The position numbers and the translations under genes are program-made. Shown here in pieces: positions 17,295 through 27,924 of a stretch of 64,000 nucleotides of DNA. This stretch comes from AR5 sp041497115. Its GTDB lineage: Bacteria; Methylomirabilota; Methylomirabilia; Rokubacteriales; CSP1-6. Location of the stretch: positions 1-64,000 of the forward strand of contig JBGQFW010000005.1 in the NCBI GenBank assembly GCA_041497115.1. Reading direction: 5' to 3'. How positions within the stretch are numbered: position 1 is the stretch's first letter; every line of letters starts with the position of its first letter. The notes below the pieces were generated by a model. It had not been told where the DNA came from and made no database searches. It saw nothing but the letters and a program-made list of their open reading frames with translations.

Positions 17295-18428
17295 TCACCG
17301 TCCCGCCGCGCGGAAATGCTTGCTCAGGCTGAGGGTCTGGTGCTGGTACGAGGACTGCAGACCCACGCCGTACACGCGCGTGGGCCGGCTGCGCAGCCGC
17401 TCGAACCAGACCTTGAACGAGATCTGGCCGTCGTAGACCAGGAACGGCACCTCCCGGGCCCTCACCTCCATCACGACCTTGGTGCCGAGCACGCTGCCGT
17501 CGCCGAAGCCGAAGCCGGGATCGAAGAAGCCCGCGTAGTGGGTGCGGATCTCCCCCGCCCCGGCGTCGTAGACGACCATCTCGGCGGCGAAGTCGGGCGG
17601 GACGCGGATGCGCTCCTTGGAGACCAGGATGTAGAACCGGTTGGCCTCGAGGATGTACGCGTCGCGCCCCGGCCGCTTGATCGGCTCCCAGAACTCGACG
17701 GGATCGTAGTGGGCCACGCGCGCCAGGTCGACGGCGGGCGGGTTGGGGTGCGCGCGGAAGCCGATGATGCCGCCGGTGGCGCGGCCCGACAGGTCCACGC
17801 CCATGCAGAGCCCGTCGTTGAACGTCGCGCGCTCGAGCGGCACCGGCCGGTCGTCGTCGTCGTAGAGGAGCGGCGAGGCGCGGTAGATCTCGCGCAGGGC
17901 GGCGTCGGAGGTCGCGCTGTCGCCGACCAGCAGCCGGAGCTGGTTGAGCGAGGCGCCGGCGTGCACGCGTACCGGGAACGACTGGGGCGAGACCTCCAGG
18001 TAGAGCCGGCCGTGATAGCCGGGGGCGATCTCGTCGAAGCGCGGCGTCCGGTCGGTGATCACGCGCGTGAAGATGTCCAGCCGCCCGGTCGTGCTCTTCG
18101 GGTTCGAGCGGCCGCGCATCCCTGCCGGCAGCGCCAGCGACTCCAGCAGCGGCACCAGGTACACCGAGCCCCGCTGCAGCGTGGTGCCGTCCCCCAGGGA
18201 GAGGCGGTCGATGACGAGGTCACCGTCGCCGTCCAGCCGGTCCTGCACGGTCTCCCGGAACGGCAGAAAGCTCGCGCGCAGCTGATAGGCCTGGGGGCCG
18301 AGCCGAAGGTCGAGGCTGGCCGGCTGGAACTGCTCGTCGCCGAGGGGGAGCGGCGCGGTGATCCAGCCCGCCTCCACTGCCGCGCGCAGCTCGTGATCGG
18401 GCAGCACGCCGCCGGGCGCGTCGCTCAT
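17295..18428 (-). CDS. dcd: 2'-deoxycytidine 5'-triphosphate deaminase, double-length form
   Basis: A 377-residue enzyme of the long dCTP deaminase family (about twice the 190-residue E. coli Dcd), converting dCTP to dUTP for thymidylate synthesis. Visible motifs are PASLDLRLG near residue 36, GRSNPKSTTGRLD near 107, and a second similar domain ending FKVWFERL. On the minus strand TTGACG lies upstream of the start across the GC-dinucleotide run at 18444-18458, possibly a -35. Its nearest downstream gene, pup, follows after 72 bases; whether they share a message is unclear. Confidence 0.88.
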   Translation of the reverse strand: MSDAPGGVLPDHELRAAVEAGWITAPLPLGDEQFQPASLDLRLGPQAYQLRASFLPFRETVQDRLDGDGDLVIDRLSLGDGTTLQRGSVYLVPLLESLALPAGMRGRSNPKSTTGRLDIFTRVITDRTPRFDEIAPGYHGRLYLEVSPQSFPVRVHAGASLNQLRLLVGDSATSDAALREIYRASPLLYDDDDRPVPLERATFNDGLCMGVDLSGRATGGIIGFRAHPNPPAVDLARVAHYDPVEFWEPIKRPGRDAYILEANRFYILVSKERIRVPPDFAAEMVVYDAGAGEIRTHYAGFFDPGFGFGDGSVLGTKVVMEVRAREVPFLVYDGQISFKVWFERLRSRPTRVYGVGLQSSYQHQTLSLSKHFRAAGR

Positions 18429-18461
18429 GCCGACCCAGTTAGCATTGCGCGCGCGCGCGCG

Positions 18462-19634
18462 TCAAGGCGTGCGCCGGCGGGCGAGCCAGAAGCACGCCGA
18501 GCCGATGCCGCAGAAGACGATCGAGGCCAGGAACGCCACGCGGTAGGAGCCGGTGGCGTCGTGCACGGCGCCGCCGAACCACGGGCCGAGGGCGCCGGCC
18601 AGGCCGTTGCCGAGGTTCAGCGCGCCGTAGATCGCCCCGAAGCGTCGCCCGCCGAACCACTCGGCGGCCATCGCGGTGATGATCGGGCCGCGGGCGCCGA
18701 AGCCGAGGCCGAAAAGCACCGCGAAGACCACCAGCCAGCCCGCGCCCGGCACCGCCTCCAGCGCGAGCAGCGCGGCGGCGCCGCCGGCCGTGCACGCGAA
18801 CGACAGCATGGCGGCCGGCGGGCCGCCGACGCGATCGGCCAGCACGCCGAAGCTCGCGCGCCCGATGGTGGACATCAGCCCCATGGCGCCCCACGCGGAG
18901 GCCGCCAGCATCGGCGGGTAGCCCTGGTCCACCGCGAAGGCGACCGCGTGCGTCGCCACCGGGAACACGGCGAGCGGCGTGCAGAAGTACGCGGCGAACA
19001 GCGCCCAGAAGGCGCGCGACCTCAGCGCGTCGGCCAGCGTCACGTCCGGGCGATGCGTGCCCCCGGGGGCGGGCGCGCCCGATCCCGCGTCCGCCCGGCG
19101 GGGCTCGGCCGGTCCGTCGCGGACGCCCCACAGCACGAGCGGCAGGAGGAGGACGAGCGCGCCGGCGCCCAGGAGGAAGCTCGCCGTGCGCCACGTCGTG
19201 GCGGCGATCAGCCACTGCGTGAGGGGGCCGATGACGAAGACGCCGAAGCCCATGCCGGAGAACGCGACGCCGGCCATGCGGCCACGCCGCGCGTGGAACC
19301 AGCGCGAGAGCAGCAGCCCCATCGGGACCCAACCCACCGCCACCAGCCCGAGCGCGCCGAGGACACCCGTGTAGAGATAGAGATGCCACGGCGCCTGGAT
19401 CGTCGCGCCCAGCATCGAGGCGGCCGCCAGCAGCAGCGTGCCGGTGACCACCAGTAGCCGGGCGCCGAAGCGGTCGGCCAGCACGCCGGCGACGGGTGCG
19501 GCCAGCCCCTGCACGATCGCCGAGACCGACATGGCGCCGGCGGTGAGCGCGCGCGACCAGTGGAACTCCTGGATGAGCGGCACGAAGAAGATCGAGAACG
19601 AGAAGAACAGGCCGTAGGCGACGGCCAGCGTCAC
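18462..19634 (-). CDS. MFS transporter
   Basis: A 12-helix major facilitator carrier of about 390 residues, with the MFS loop motif GVLADRFGARLL after helix 2 and the GALADR-like repeat in the second half. It resembles monocarboxylate/oxalate-type MFS proteins, but the substrate cannot be read. The start is unresolved. GTG at 19634 is the first conventional codon but cuts into helix 1. The frame is open further upstream with a plausible VTPRILVAVVW start at GTC 19667, and an ATC lies at 19682. Another in-frame start at 19853 would overlap thrB by 161 bases and reads as nonsense. The junction with thrB is tight. Confidence 0.8.
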   Translation of the reverse strand: MTLAVAYGLFFSFSIFFVPLIQEFHWSRALTAGAMSVSAIVQGLAAPVAGVLADRFGARLLVVTGTLLLAAASMLGATIQAPWHLYLYTGVLGALGLVAVGWVPMGLLLSRWFHARRGRMAGVAFSGMGFGVFVIGPLTQWLIAATTWRTASFLLGAGALVLLLPLVLWGVRDGPAEPRRADAGSGAPAPGGTHRPDVTLADALRSRAFWALFAAYFCTPLAVFPVATHAVAFAVDQGYPPMLAASAWGAMGLMSTIGRASFGVLADRVGGPPAAMLSFACTAGGAAALLALEAVPGAGWLVVFAVLFGLGFGARGPIITAMAAEWFGGRRFGAIYGALNLGNGLAGALGPWFGGAVHDATGSYRVAFLASIVFCGIGSACFWLARRRTP

Positions 19635-19692
19635 CCAGACGACGGCGACGAGGATGCGCGGCGTGACGCCCGGCGGGGGGATGGGGCGGCCG

Positions 19693-20595
19693 CTACCGCG
19701 GGCGGGCGACCGCGCCCTCGGTGTCCACGGGGAGCGCGCGCGCGTGGCCCGGGATGCCGGCGGCGGCGAGCGCGCGCTCCATCGCGCGCGCGACGGCGTC
19801 GGCCTCGCCGGTGACGGCGGCCAGCACCGACGGCCCCGCGCCGGAGAGCACACCGCCGAGCGCGCCGGCCGCGCGGGCCGCCGCGATCACCGCGGGGAGC
19901 CACGGGAACAGCCGCTCGCGATAGGGCTGGTGCAGCCGGTCGTCGAGCGCGGCCCCCAGCGCGTCGAGCCGCCCGGCCTGCAGCGCCGCCAGCAGCAGCG
20001 CCACCCGCTGCACGTTGAAGACCGCGTCGGCGCGCGGCACCGAGGGCGGCAGCACCGCGCGGGCCTCGGCGGTCGCGCTCGTGATCTCCGGCACCAGCAC
20101 GACCCAGCGCAGCGCGGGCGGCACCGGCAGCGTCACGGTCGTCACCCGCCCGTCGGCGAGCGCGCAGGAGACGGTGAGCCCGCCGAAGAGCGCGGCGGCC
20201 ACGTTGTCGGGGTGGCCTTCGGCCCGCGCGGCCAGCGCCAGCAGCGCCTCGCGGGCGAGCGGCCCGCCCAGCAGCGCGTTGCCGGCCACGAGCCCGCCCA
20301 CCCACGCCGCCGCGCTCGAGCCCAGGCCGCGCGCGGCCGGAATGCGATTGACGCACGTCAGCGCGACACCCCTGAACGGCCGCGCCGCCGCCTCGTAGGC
20401 CTGGCGCACGCCGCGCGCCACCACGTTGTCCGCGCCCGTCGGCAGCCGCGCCGACCCCTCGCCTTCCAGGGCGATCGTCACGCCGTCGGCCTCGCCGGCC
20501 GTCACCTCGTTGTAGAGCCCCAGGGCGAGGCCGAGGGCGTCGAAGCCGGGACCGAGATTGGCCGAGGTGGCCGGCACCCGGACGTGAACGCGCAC
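19693..20595 (-). CDS. thrB: homoserine kinase
   Basis: A 300-residue GHMP kinase phosphorylating L-homoserine for threonine synthesis. It opens VRVHVRVPATSANLGPGFDA, the ThrB N-terminus. The ATP-binding GHMP motif PAARGLGSSAAAW is near residues 90-102, and the C-terminal GGVLSGAGPS loop is present. The start is a GTG at 20595, 8 bases after the ccdA stop. Length is standard. Its place between cytochrome-biogenesis genes and an MFS gene is unusual for a threonine gene. Confidence 0.92.
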   Translation of the reverse strand: MRVHVRVPATSANLGPGFDALGLALGLYNEVTAGEADGVTIALEGEGSARLPTGADNVVARGVRQAYEAAARPFRGVALTCVNRIPAARGLGSSAAAWVGGLVAGNALLGGPLAREALLALAARAEGHPDNVAAALFGGLTVSCALADGRVTTVTLPVPPALRWVVLVPEITSATAEARAVLPPSVPRADAVFNVQRVALLLAALQAGRLDALGAALDDRLHQPYRERLFPWLPAVIAAARAAGALGGVLSGAGPSVLAAVTGEADAVARAMERALAAAGIPGHARALPVDTEGAVARPR

Positions 20596-20603
20596 GGGCG
20601 CGC

Positions 20604-21341
20604 TCAGAGGCGCTTGAGGAGCCACTCCGGGGTGAGCGAGATCGCCCAGGAGTTGAGGACGATGTAGTAGTTGGTCGCCACCAGGATGCCGACCACCACG
20701 AGCAGCCCGCCGGCGCCCCGCTCGACGACCGGGATGAACGGCCGGTAGCGCTTGAAGAAGCGCAGAAACGACCCCAGCGCGAGCGCGGAGAGGAGGAACG
20801 GCACGCCGAGGCCCGCCGAGTAGGCGATCAGCAGGCCGACGCCGCGCCCCACGGTCTCGGCGGTGCCGGCCAGCGACAGGATCGCGCCGAGGATCGGCCC
20901 CACGCAGGGCGTCCAGCCGATCGCGAAGGTGACGCCGACGAGGAACGAGCCGATGTAGCCGGCCGGCTTCTCGCGGATCTGCCACTGCTGCGTGCGGCCG
21001 AGCAGCCCCACGTTGAGGAGGCCGGCGATGTAGAGGCCGAAGACGACGATCAGCGCGCCGCCGATGCGGCGGATCCAGTCGCGGTACTGGAAGAGCAGCT
21101 GGCCGGCCGCGCTGAACGAGGCGCCCAGCGCGACGAACACGACCGAGAAGCCGAGCACGAACGTCACCGCGTGCAGCAGCACGCGGCGGCGCGCGGCCGC
21201 GGTGAGGTCGGTGGAGAGATCGGCCACCGACATGCCGGTGATGAACGACAGGTACGACGGGAACAGCGGCAGCACGCACGGCGACAGGAACGAGAAGAGG
21301 CCGGCGCTGAACGCCACCACGACGCCGAGCGAGGCGCGCAT
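20604..21341 (-). CDS. ccdA: CcdA-type thiol-disulfide membrane transporter
   Basis: A 245-residue, six-helix DsbD/CcdA membrane protein that moves reducing equivalents from cytosolic thioredoxin to extracytoplasmic thiol proteins. The paired redox cysteines are visible in LSPCVLPLFPSY (helix 1) and WTPCVGPILG (helix 4). It starts at ATG 21341, 1 base after the TlpA gene's stop, so the pair is translationally coupled. TlpA is the likely electron acceptor. Confidence 0.92.
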   Translation of the reverse strand: MRASLGVVVAFSAGLFSFLSPCVLPLFPSYLSFITGMSVADLSTDLTAAARRRVLLHAVTFVLGFSVVFVALGASFSAAGQLLFQYRDWIRRIGGALIVVFGLYIAGLLNVGLLGRTQQWQIREKPAGYIGSFLVGVTFAIGWTPCVGPILGAILSLAGTAETVGRGVGLLIAYSAGLGVPFLLSALALGSFLRFFKRYRPFIPVVERGAGGLLVVVGILVATNYYIVLNSWAISLTPEWLLKRL

Positions 21342-21342
21342 G

Positions 21343-21987
21343 TCAGCGCACCATCCCCTCGACCAGTGCGTGGGCCGCCGCGCTGTCCCAGTGGCGCGGG
21401 CCGATGGCCAGCGCGGCCAGGGTGCCGTCGCGCGCCACCATGAAGCTCGACGGCAGCGCGCGCACCGCGTAGGCGTTGGCCAGGTCCATCCCGGTGTCGA
21501 GCCCGACCGGGAACGTGAGCCGGTGGGCGTGCAGGAAGGGCGCCACCTTCTTCGCATCGGTGTCCACCGACACCGCGATCAGGGTGAAGCCGGCGTCCCG
21601 GTGGCGGCGGTAGAGACGCTCCATCGCCGGCATCTCCTCCAGGCACGGCGGGCACCACGTCGCCCAGAAGTTCACCATGATCACCTTGCCACGCTGCTCG
21701 CTCAGCCGGAACGTGCCGCCCGCCGGCGCCGGCACCGTGAAGTCCTCGGCGAGCTTCGTGCGCACAGGCCGGATGAGGTCGAGCTCCTTGATCGCGTCGG
21801 CCAGCGACAGGCCGCTCGGCCGCGCGGGCGCGCCCGGCGGCGCCGGGGCGACGGCGCCCGGCTCGCTCACCCGCGCCGCCGGCGCGGGCGGCGTCGGGCC
21901 CTCCCGCGGCGCCACCGCGACGACACCGAGGGCCACGGCGGAAGCGACGAGCGCGAGGGCGATCAGGACGGCCGGCAGCGGTCGCAT
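21343..21987 (-). CDS. TlpA-family membrane-anchored thioredoxin
   Basis: A 214-residue exported thioredoxin-like protein. An N-terminal signal-anchor (residues 4-27) and a Pro/Ala-rich linker lead into a thioredoxin fold with the redox site WCPPC near residue 117 and a cis-proline in ALPSSF. It probably reduces apocytochrome c or other envelope disulfides using electrons from the adjacent CcdA. ATG 21987 is chosen because upstream codons (to 22233) run antisense into the divergent kinase gene. TATACT lies 13 bases before the ATG. Confidence 0.9.
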   Translation of the reverse strand: MRPLPAVLIALALVASAVALGVVAVAPREGPTPPAPAARVSEPGAVAPAPPGAPARPSGLSLADAIKELDLIRPVRTKLAEDFTVPAPAGGTFRLSEQRGKVIMVNFWATWCPPCLEEMPAMERLYRRHRDAGFTLIAVSVDTDAKKVAPFLHAHRLTFPVGLDTGMDLANAYAVRALPSSFMVARDGTLAALAIGPRHWDSAAAHALVEGMVR

Positions 21988-22078
21988 GTGAGTCACGCGC
22001 AGTATACCGCGCGACGCCACCGGCCACGGTCGAGCAGGTGTCGCCGGCGAAAATGCTCTATATTTCGAGCCACCTCCG

Positions 22079-23188
22079 ATGAAGCCGACACGCGCCCGGC
22101 CCCTGACCATCGTCGCCGACGATCTCACCGGCGCCTGCGACACCGGCGCGCTCTTCACCGCGCGGGGGCCGGTGCCCGTGAGCATCTGGCCGCGCCGGGC
22201 GGCCGCCGACGCCGTCGTGCGCGTCGTGGACACCGAGAGCCGCGCGCTGAGCGGCGCCGAGGCGGCCGAGCGCGTCGCCTCCGTCGCCGCCGGCGGCCGC
22301 GCCCGTCACTGGCTCAAGAAGATCGACTCCACGCTGCGCGGCCCGATCGGCGTCGAGGTGGACGCCCTCATGCGCGCGACCGGCGCCGTCACGGCCATCG
22401 TGTGCCCGGCCTTCCCGGCCCAGCGCCGCGTCGTGCTCGACCGCGTGCTGCTCGTCGGCGGCACGCCGGTGGCGGAGACGCCGGTCGCGCGCGATCCGCA
22501 CTTCCCGCGCGGCGGCTCCAGCGTGGTGGACCTGCTGCGGCCGCAGCTCGACCGCGCGATCGCCTGGATTCCCATCGACCAGCTCCGCGCCGGCGTCGAG
22601 GCCCTGACGGCCCGCGTGCGGCGGCTCGTCGGCACCGCCATCGTCACCGACGCCGAGACCGACGCCGACCTCGACGCGCTGGTGGAGGCCGCGCTCGGTG
22701 TCACGCCGCCGCCGCTGCTGGTGGGCTCGGCCGGGCTGGGTCGCGCGCTGGCGGCGCGGCTCGGTTTCCTCGGCGAGCGCCCGGAGGTCCCGGCCGGCTC
22801 CCACTGGCTGGTGGTGGCCGGCAGCGTCCACCCCGCCACGCGCCGTCAGATCAAGGAGGCGCGCGCGGCCGGCCTCACCGTGCTGGCGACGCCCGAGCGC
22901 GCCGCCGCCGAGCGCGGCGACGCCGTCGCCCGGCTGGTCGAGCAGGCCGTCGCCGCCATCGAGCGGGAGCGCTGGGACCTGGTCGTCGTGACGGGCGGCG
23001 AGACCGCCGTGGCGCTGTGGGGCGCGCTGGGCGCCGACCGCATGGAGGTCGCCGGCGCGCCGGCGCCGGGGCTGGCGCTCGGCCATCTCCGCCTGCCCGG
23101 CCGCGAGCCTCTCGCCGTGCTCACCAAGGCGGGCGGCTTCGGCCCGCCCGACCTGCTCGTGGCGCTCCAGAAGGCGGTGGTCGCGTGA
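22079..23188 (+). CDS. four-carbon acid sugar kinase family protein (DUF1537)
   Basis: A 369-residue kinase of the DUF1537 family, whose studied members phosphorylate D-threonate, L-threonate or erythronate. The family N-terminal motif IVADDLTGACDTG is at residues 11-23. KKIDSTLRG lies near 79, and the C-terminal nucleotide-binding half includes VAGSVHPATRRQI and VTGGETA. It overlaps the PdxA-like gene by 4 bases (GTGA), the known kinase/dehydrogenase pairing of acid-sugar catabolism. TATATT lies 14 bases before the ATG, with no clear ribosome site. It heads the operon that continues with importer and amidase genes. Confidence 0.9.
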   Translation: MKPTRARPLTIVADDLTGACDTGALFTARGPVPVSIWPRRAAADAVVRVVDTESRALSGAEAAERVASVAAGGRARHWLKKIDSTLRGPIGVEVDALMRATGAVTAIVCPAFPAQRRVVLDRVLLVGGTPVAETPVARDPHFPRGGSSVVDLLRPQLDRAIAWIPIDQLRAGVEALTARVRRLVGTAIVTDAETDADLDALVEAALGVTPPPLLVGSAGLGRALAARLGFLGERPEVPAGSHWLVVAGSVHPATRRQIKEARAAGLTVLATPERAAAERGDAVARLVEQAVAAIERERWDLVVVTGGETAVALWGALGADRMEVAGAPAPGLALGHLRLPGREPLAVLTKAGGFGPPDLLVALQKAVVA

Positions 23189-24209
23189 AGCGGCCGGTGC
23201 TCGGCGTGACGATGGGCGATCCCGCCGGGGTCGGGCCGGAGATCATCGCGCGCGCGGCCGCCGAGCCGGCGGTGCGCGCGACGTGCCGGCCTGTCGTGAT
23301 CGGCGCCGCGTCCGCGATGGCCGAAGCGCTGGCGCTGGTCGGCAACCGGCTGGCGCTGCACGCGGTGAGCCGCGTGGCCGATTGCCGCTGGGCCGAGGGC
23401 ACGCTGGAGGTGCTCGACCTCGCCAACGTGGACATGACCACGCTGCCGCGCTGCGAGGTCAGCGCGGCCGCCGGTCGCGCGGCCTACGAGTACATCGAGC
23501 GCGCGGTGAGCCTGGCGCGGAGCGGTGAGATCCACGCCATCGTCACCGCGCCCGTCAACAAGGAGGCGCTCGCCGCGGCGGGCGTGCAGCACTCCGGCCA
23601 CACCGAGATCCTCGCCCGGCTCACCGCCACGCAGGACTTCGCCATGCTCCTCATGGGCAAGGAGCTGCGCGTCATCCACGTGACCACGCACGTGGCGCTC
23701 CGCCGCGTCCCCGACCTCGTGACGCGCGAGCGGGTGCTGCGCACGATCCGCCTGGCCCAGCGCACGCTGGACGACCTCGGCCGTCCGCGCGGTCGCATCG
23801 CGGTGTGCGGCCTCAACCCGCACGCCGGCGAGGAGGGGTTGTTCGGCGACGAGGAGCAGACGGCGATCATCCCGGCCATCGAGGCCGCCCGCGCCGAGGG
23901 GCTCGCCGTCACCGGCCCCCTGCCCGCCGACACCGTGTTCTCGCGGGCGCGCGGCGGCGAGTTTGATATCGTCGTCGCCATGTATCACGACCAGGGGCAC
24001 ATCCCGGTCAAGACGCTCGGCTTCGAGTACGACGAGGCCACCCGGAAGTGGACGGGCCTCTCGGGCGTGAACGTCACGGTCGGCCTGCCGTTCCTGCGCG
24101 TCTCGGTGGACCACGGCACCGCCTTCGACCGTGCCTGGAAGGGCATCGCCAACCACGAGTCCATGGTGGAGGCGCTCGAGGTCGCCACCACGATGCTGGA
24201 GGCCCGCGC

Positions 24210-24213
<4 letters not shown>
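23185..24213 (+). CDS. PdxA2-like 4-phospho-threonate/erythronate dehydrogenase
   Basis: A 342-residue NAD-dependent metal dehydrogenase of the PdxA family. Visible are GDPAGVGPEI (residues 11-20), the metal-binding His in HSGHTE, NPHAGE, MYHDQGHIPVK and DHGTAFD. Partnered with a DUF1537 kinase, such proteins oxidise and decarboxylate a phosphorylated four-carbon acid to dihydroxyacetone phosphate. A role in vitamin B6 synthesis is therefore less likely. It starts at GTG 23185 inside the kinase stop codon and ends overlapping the ATG of the solute-binding protein. Confidence 0.9.
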
Positions 24214-26011
<1,798 letters not shown>

Positions 26012-26015
<4 letters not shown>

Positions 26016-26040
26016 CACGCTGCGGCGCGGAAACTATAAG
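26012..26040 (+). promoter_or_regulatory. strong sigma-70 promoter before second binding protein
   Basis: A perfect TTGACA (26012-26017), a 17-base spacer and TATAAG (26035-26040, 5 of 6). The -35 overlaps the stop codon of the first binding-protein gene. This lets the second binding protein, the permeases and the amidase be expressed apart from the kinase/dehydrogenase genes. Confidence 0.75.
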
Positions 26041-26087
26041 GAAGCACCGCGGGTTGGCCCGATGACGATTGCCTCGAGGAGGACTGC

Positions 26088-27881
26088 ATGGACGAACGTG
26101 AGCTGAGAACGCTGATCGACGACGTGAAGCGCGGCCGCCTGAGCCGCCGGCGCTTCGTGCAGATGATGGTCGGCCTGGGGCTGACCGCGCCGCTGGCCGG
26201 CCAGATGCTGGCCTCCGCGGGCGTGGCGCACGCCCAGTCGCCGCGGCTTGCCTACAAGCCGAGCAAGCGCGGCGGCGGCGGCGCGCTGAAGACGCTCTGG
26301 TGGCAGGGCGCCACCCTGCTCAACCCGCACTTCGCGGTCGGCACCAAGGACCAGGACGGCTCGCGCATCTTCTACGAGCCGCTGGCATCGTGGGATCCCG
26401 ACGGCAACCTGTCGCCCTCGCTCGCTGCCGAGATCCCCAGCGTGCAGAACGGCGGGGTGTCCAAGGACGGCCGCTCGGTCACCTGGAAGCTCAAGAAGAA
26501 CGTCGCCTGGCACGACGGCAAGCCGTTCACCGCCGACGACTGCGTCTTCACGTGGGAGTTCGCCGCCGACCCGGCCACCGCGTCGGTCTCGATCGGCACC
26601 TACAAGGACATCAAGGTCGACAAGATCGACAGCCACACGATCAAGGTCACCTTCGCCAAGCCCACGCCGTTCTGGGCCGACCCGTTCGTCGGCATCCGCG
26701 GCATGGTCATCCCCAAGCACCTGTTCGAGCCCTTCAAGGGCGCCAAGTCGCGGGAGGCGCCGAACAACCTCAAGCCGGTCGGCACCGGCCCCTACCGCTT
26801 CGTGGACTTCAAGCCCGGCGACATCGTGCGCGGCGAGCTGAACCCGACCTACCACCTGCCCAACCGGCCGTACTTCGACACGATCGAGATGAAGGGCGGC
26901 GGCGACGCGGTGTCGGCGGCGCGCGCGGTCATCCAGACCGGCGAGTTCGACTACGCGTGGAACATGCAGGTGGAGGACGAGATTCTCAAGCGGCTCGAGC
27001 AGGGCGGCAAGGGGCGCGCCGACATCGTGGCGGGCGGCAACATCGAGCACATCCAGCTCAACAACACCGATCCGTGGAAGGACGTGGACGGCGAGCGCTC
27101 CAGCATCAAGACGAAGCACCCCTTCCTCACCGATCCCGCCGTCCGCCAGGCCCTCAACCTCCTGGTGGATCGCGGCGCCGTGCAGGAGCAGATCTACGGC
27201 CGCACCGGCATCGCCACCGCGAACTTCCTGAACGAGCCGAAGCGGTTCGCCTCCAAGAGCACGAAGTGGGAGTTCAACGTCGACAAGGCCAACCAGATCC
27301 TGGACGCGGCCGGCTGGAAGAAGGGCGCCGACGGCATCCGCGCCAAGGGCGGCGTCAGGCTGAAGGTCGTCTACCAGACGTCCATCAACGCGCCCCGGCA
27401 GAAGAACCAGGCCATCGTCAAGCAGGCGGCCGCCAAGGCCGGCATCGAGATGGAGCTCAAGTCGGTGACCGCGTCGGTCTACTTCTCCTCCGACGTCGCC
27501 AACCCCGACACCTACACGCACTTCTACACCGACATCCAGATGTACACGACGACCATGACGCAGCCCGACCCCGAGCTGTTCATGAACCAGTTCACGTCGT
27601 GGGAGGTCGCGTCGAAGGACAACAAGTGGCAGGGGCGCAACATCACGCGGTGGAAGAGCGACGAGTACGACAAGCTCTACAAGGCCGCCGAGACCGAGCT
27701 CGACCCGGTCAAGCGCGCCGCGCTGTTCATCAAGATGAACGAGCTGATCATCGCCAACGTGGTCGTCATCCCGGTCGTGTTCCGCCCGCGGGTGGCGGCG
27801 GTGAGCGGCAAGCTGCACGTCGAGCAGAGCGGCTGGGACTCCGACTTCTGGAACCTCGAGAACTGGTACCGCGAGGCGTAG
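26088..27881 (+). CDS. ABC transporter solute-binding protein, family 5 (second copy)
   Basis: A 597-residue paralogue of the preceding gene, alike along its full length. It has the same SRRRFVQMM Tat-like signal, TWKLKKNVAWHDGKPFTADD motif and GTGPYRFVDFKPGD block. It has its own promoter and a strong GAGGAGG ribosome site 6 bases before the ATG, so it is probably the more abundant of the two. Two binding proteins feeding one permease pair would broaden ligand range. A large RNA-forming palindrome follows the stop codon. Confidence 0.9.
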   Translation: MDERELRTLIDDVKRGRLSRRRFVQMMVGLGLTAPLAGQMLASAGVAHAQSPRLAYKPSKRGGGGALKTLWWQGATLLNPHFAVGTKDQDGSRIFYEPLASWDPDGNLSPSLAAEIPSVQNGGVSKDGRSVTWKLKKNVAWHDGKPFTADDCVFTWEFAADPATASVSIGTYKDIKVDKIDSHTIKVTFAKPTPFWADPFVGIRGMVIPKHLFEPFKGAKSREAPNNLKPVGTGPYRFVDFKPGDIVRGELNPTYHLPNRPYFDTIEMKGGGDAVSAARAVIQTGEFDYAWNMQVEDEILKRLEQGGKGRADIVAGGNIEHIQLNNTDPWKDVDGERSSIKTKHPFLTDPAVRQALNLLVDRGAVQEQIYGRTGIATANFLNEPKRFASKSTKWEFNVDKANQILDAAGWKKGADGIRAKGGVRLKVVYQTSINAPRQKNQAIVKQAAAKAGIEMELKSVTASVYFSSDVANPDTYTHFYTDIQMYTTTMTQPDPELFMNQFTSWEVASKDNKWQGRNITRWKSDEYDKLYKAAETELDPVKRAALFIKMNELIIANVVVIPVVFRPRVAAVSGKLHVEQSGWDSDFWNLENWYREA

Positions 27882-27890
27882 CCGACGCAC

Positions 27891-27916
27891 GGGGCCGGGC
27901 CCGCGGGCCCGGCCCC
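27891..27916 (+). repeat. 26-base perfect palindrome between binding-protein and permease genes
   Basis: Every base pairs around the centre at 27903/27904, all G or C. It lies 9 bases after the binding-protein stop and 9 bases before the permease ATG. Transcribed, it would form a very stable hairpin. Such structures between binding-protein and permease genes typically protect the upstream message and lower permease yield; no T-run follows. Confidence 0.7.
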
Positions 27917-27924
27917 AGTCGCCG

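Noticed and set aside
18444..18458. Alternating GC-dinucleotide run
   Set aside because: Short simple sequence expected at this GC content; not counted as a repeat element.
22000..22078. Search for a shared operator between the TlpA and kinase genes
   Set aside because: No convincing inverted repeat; only two separate -10-like hexamers were seen.
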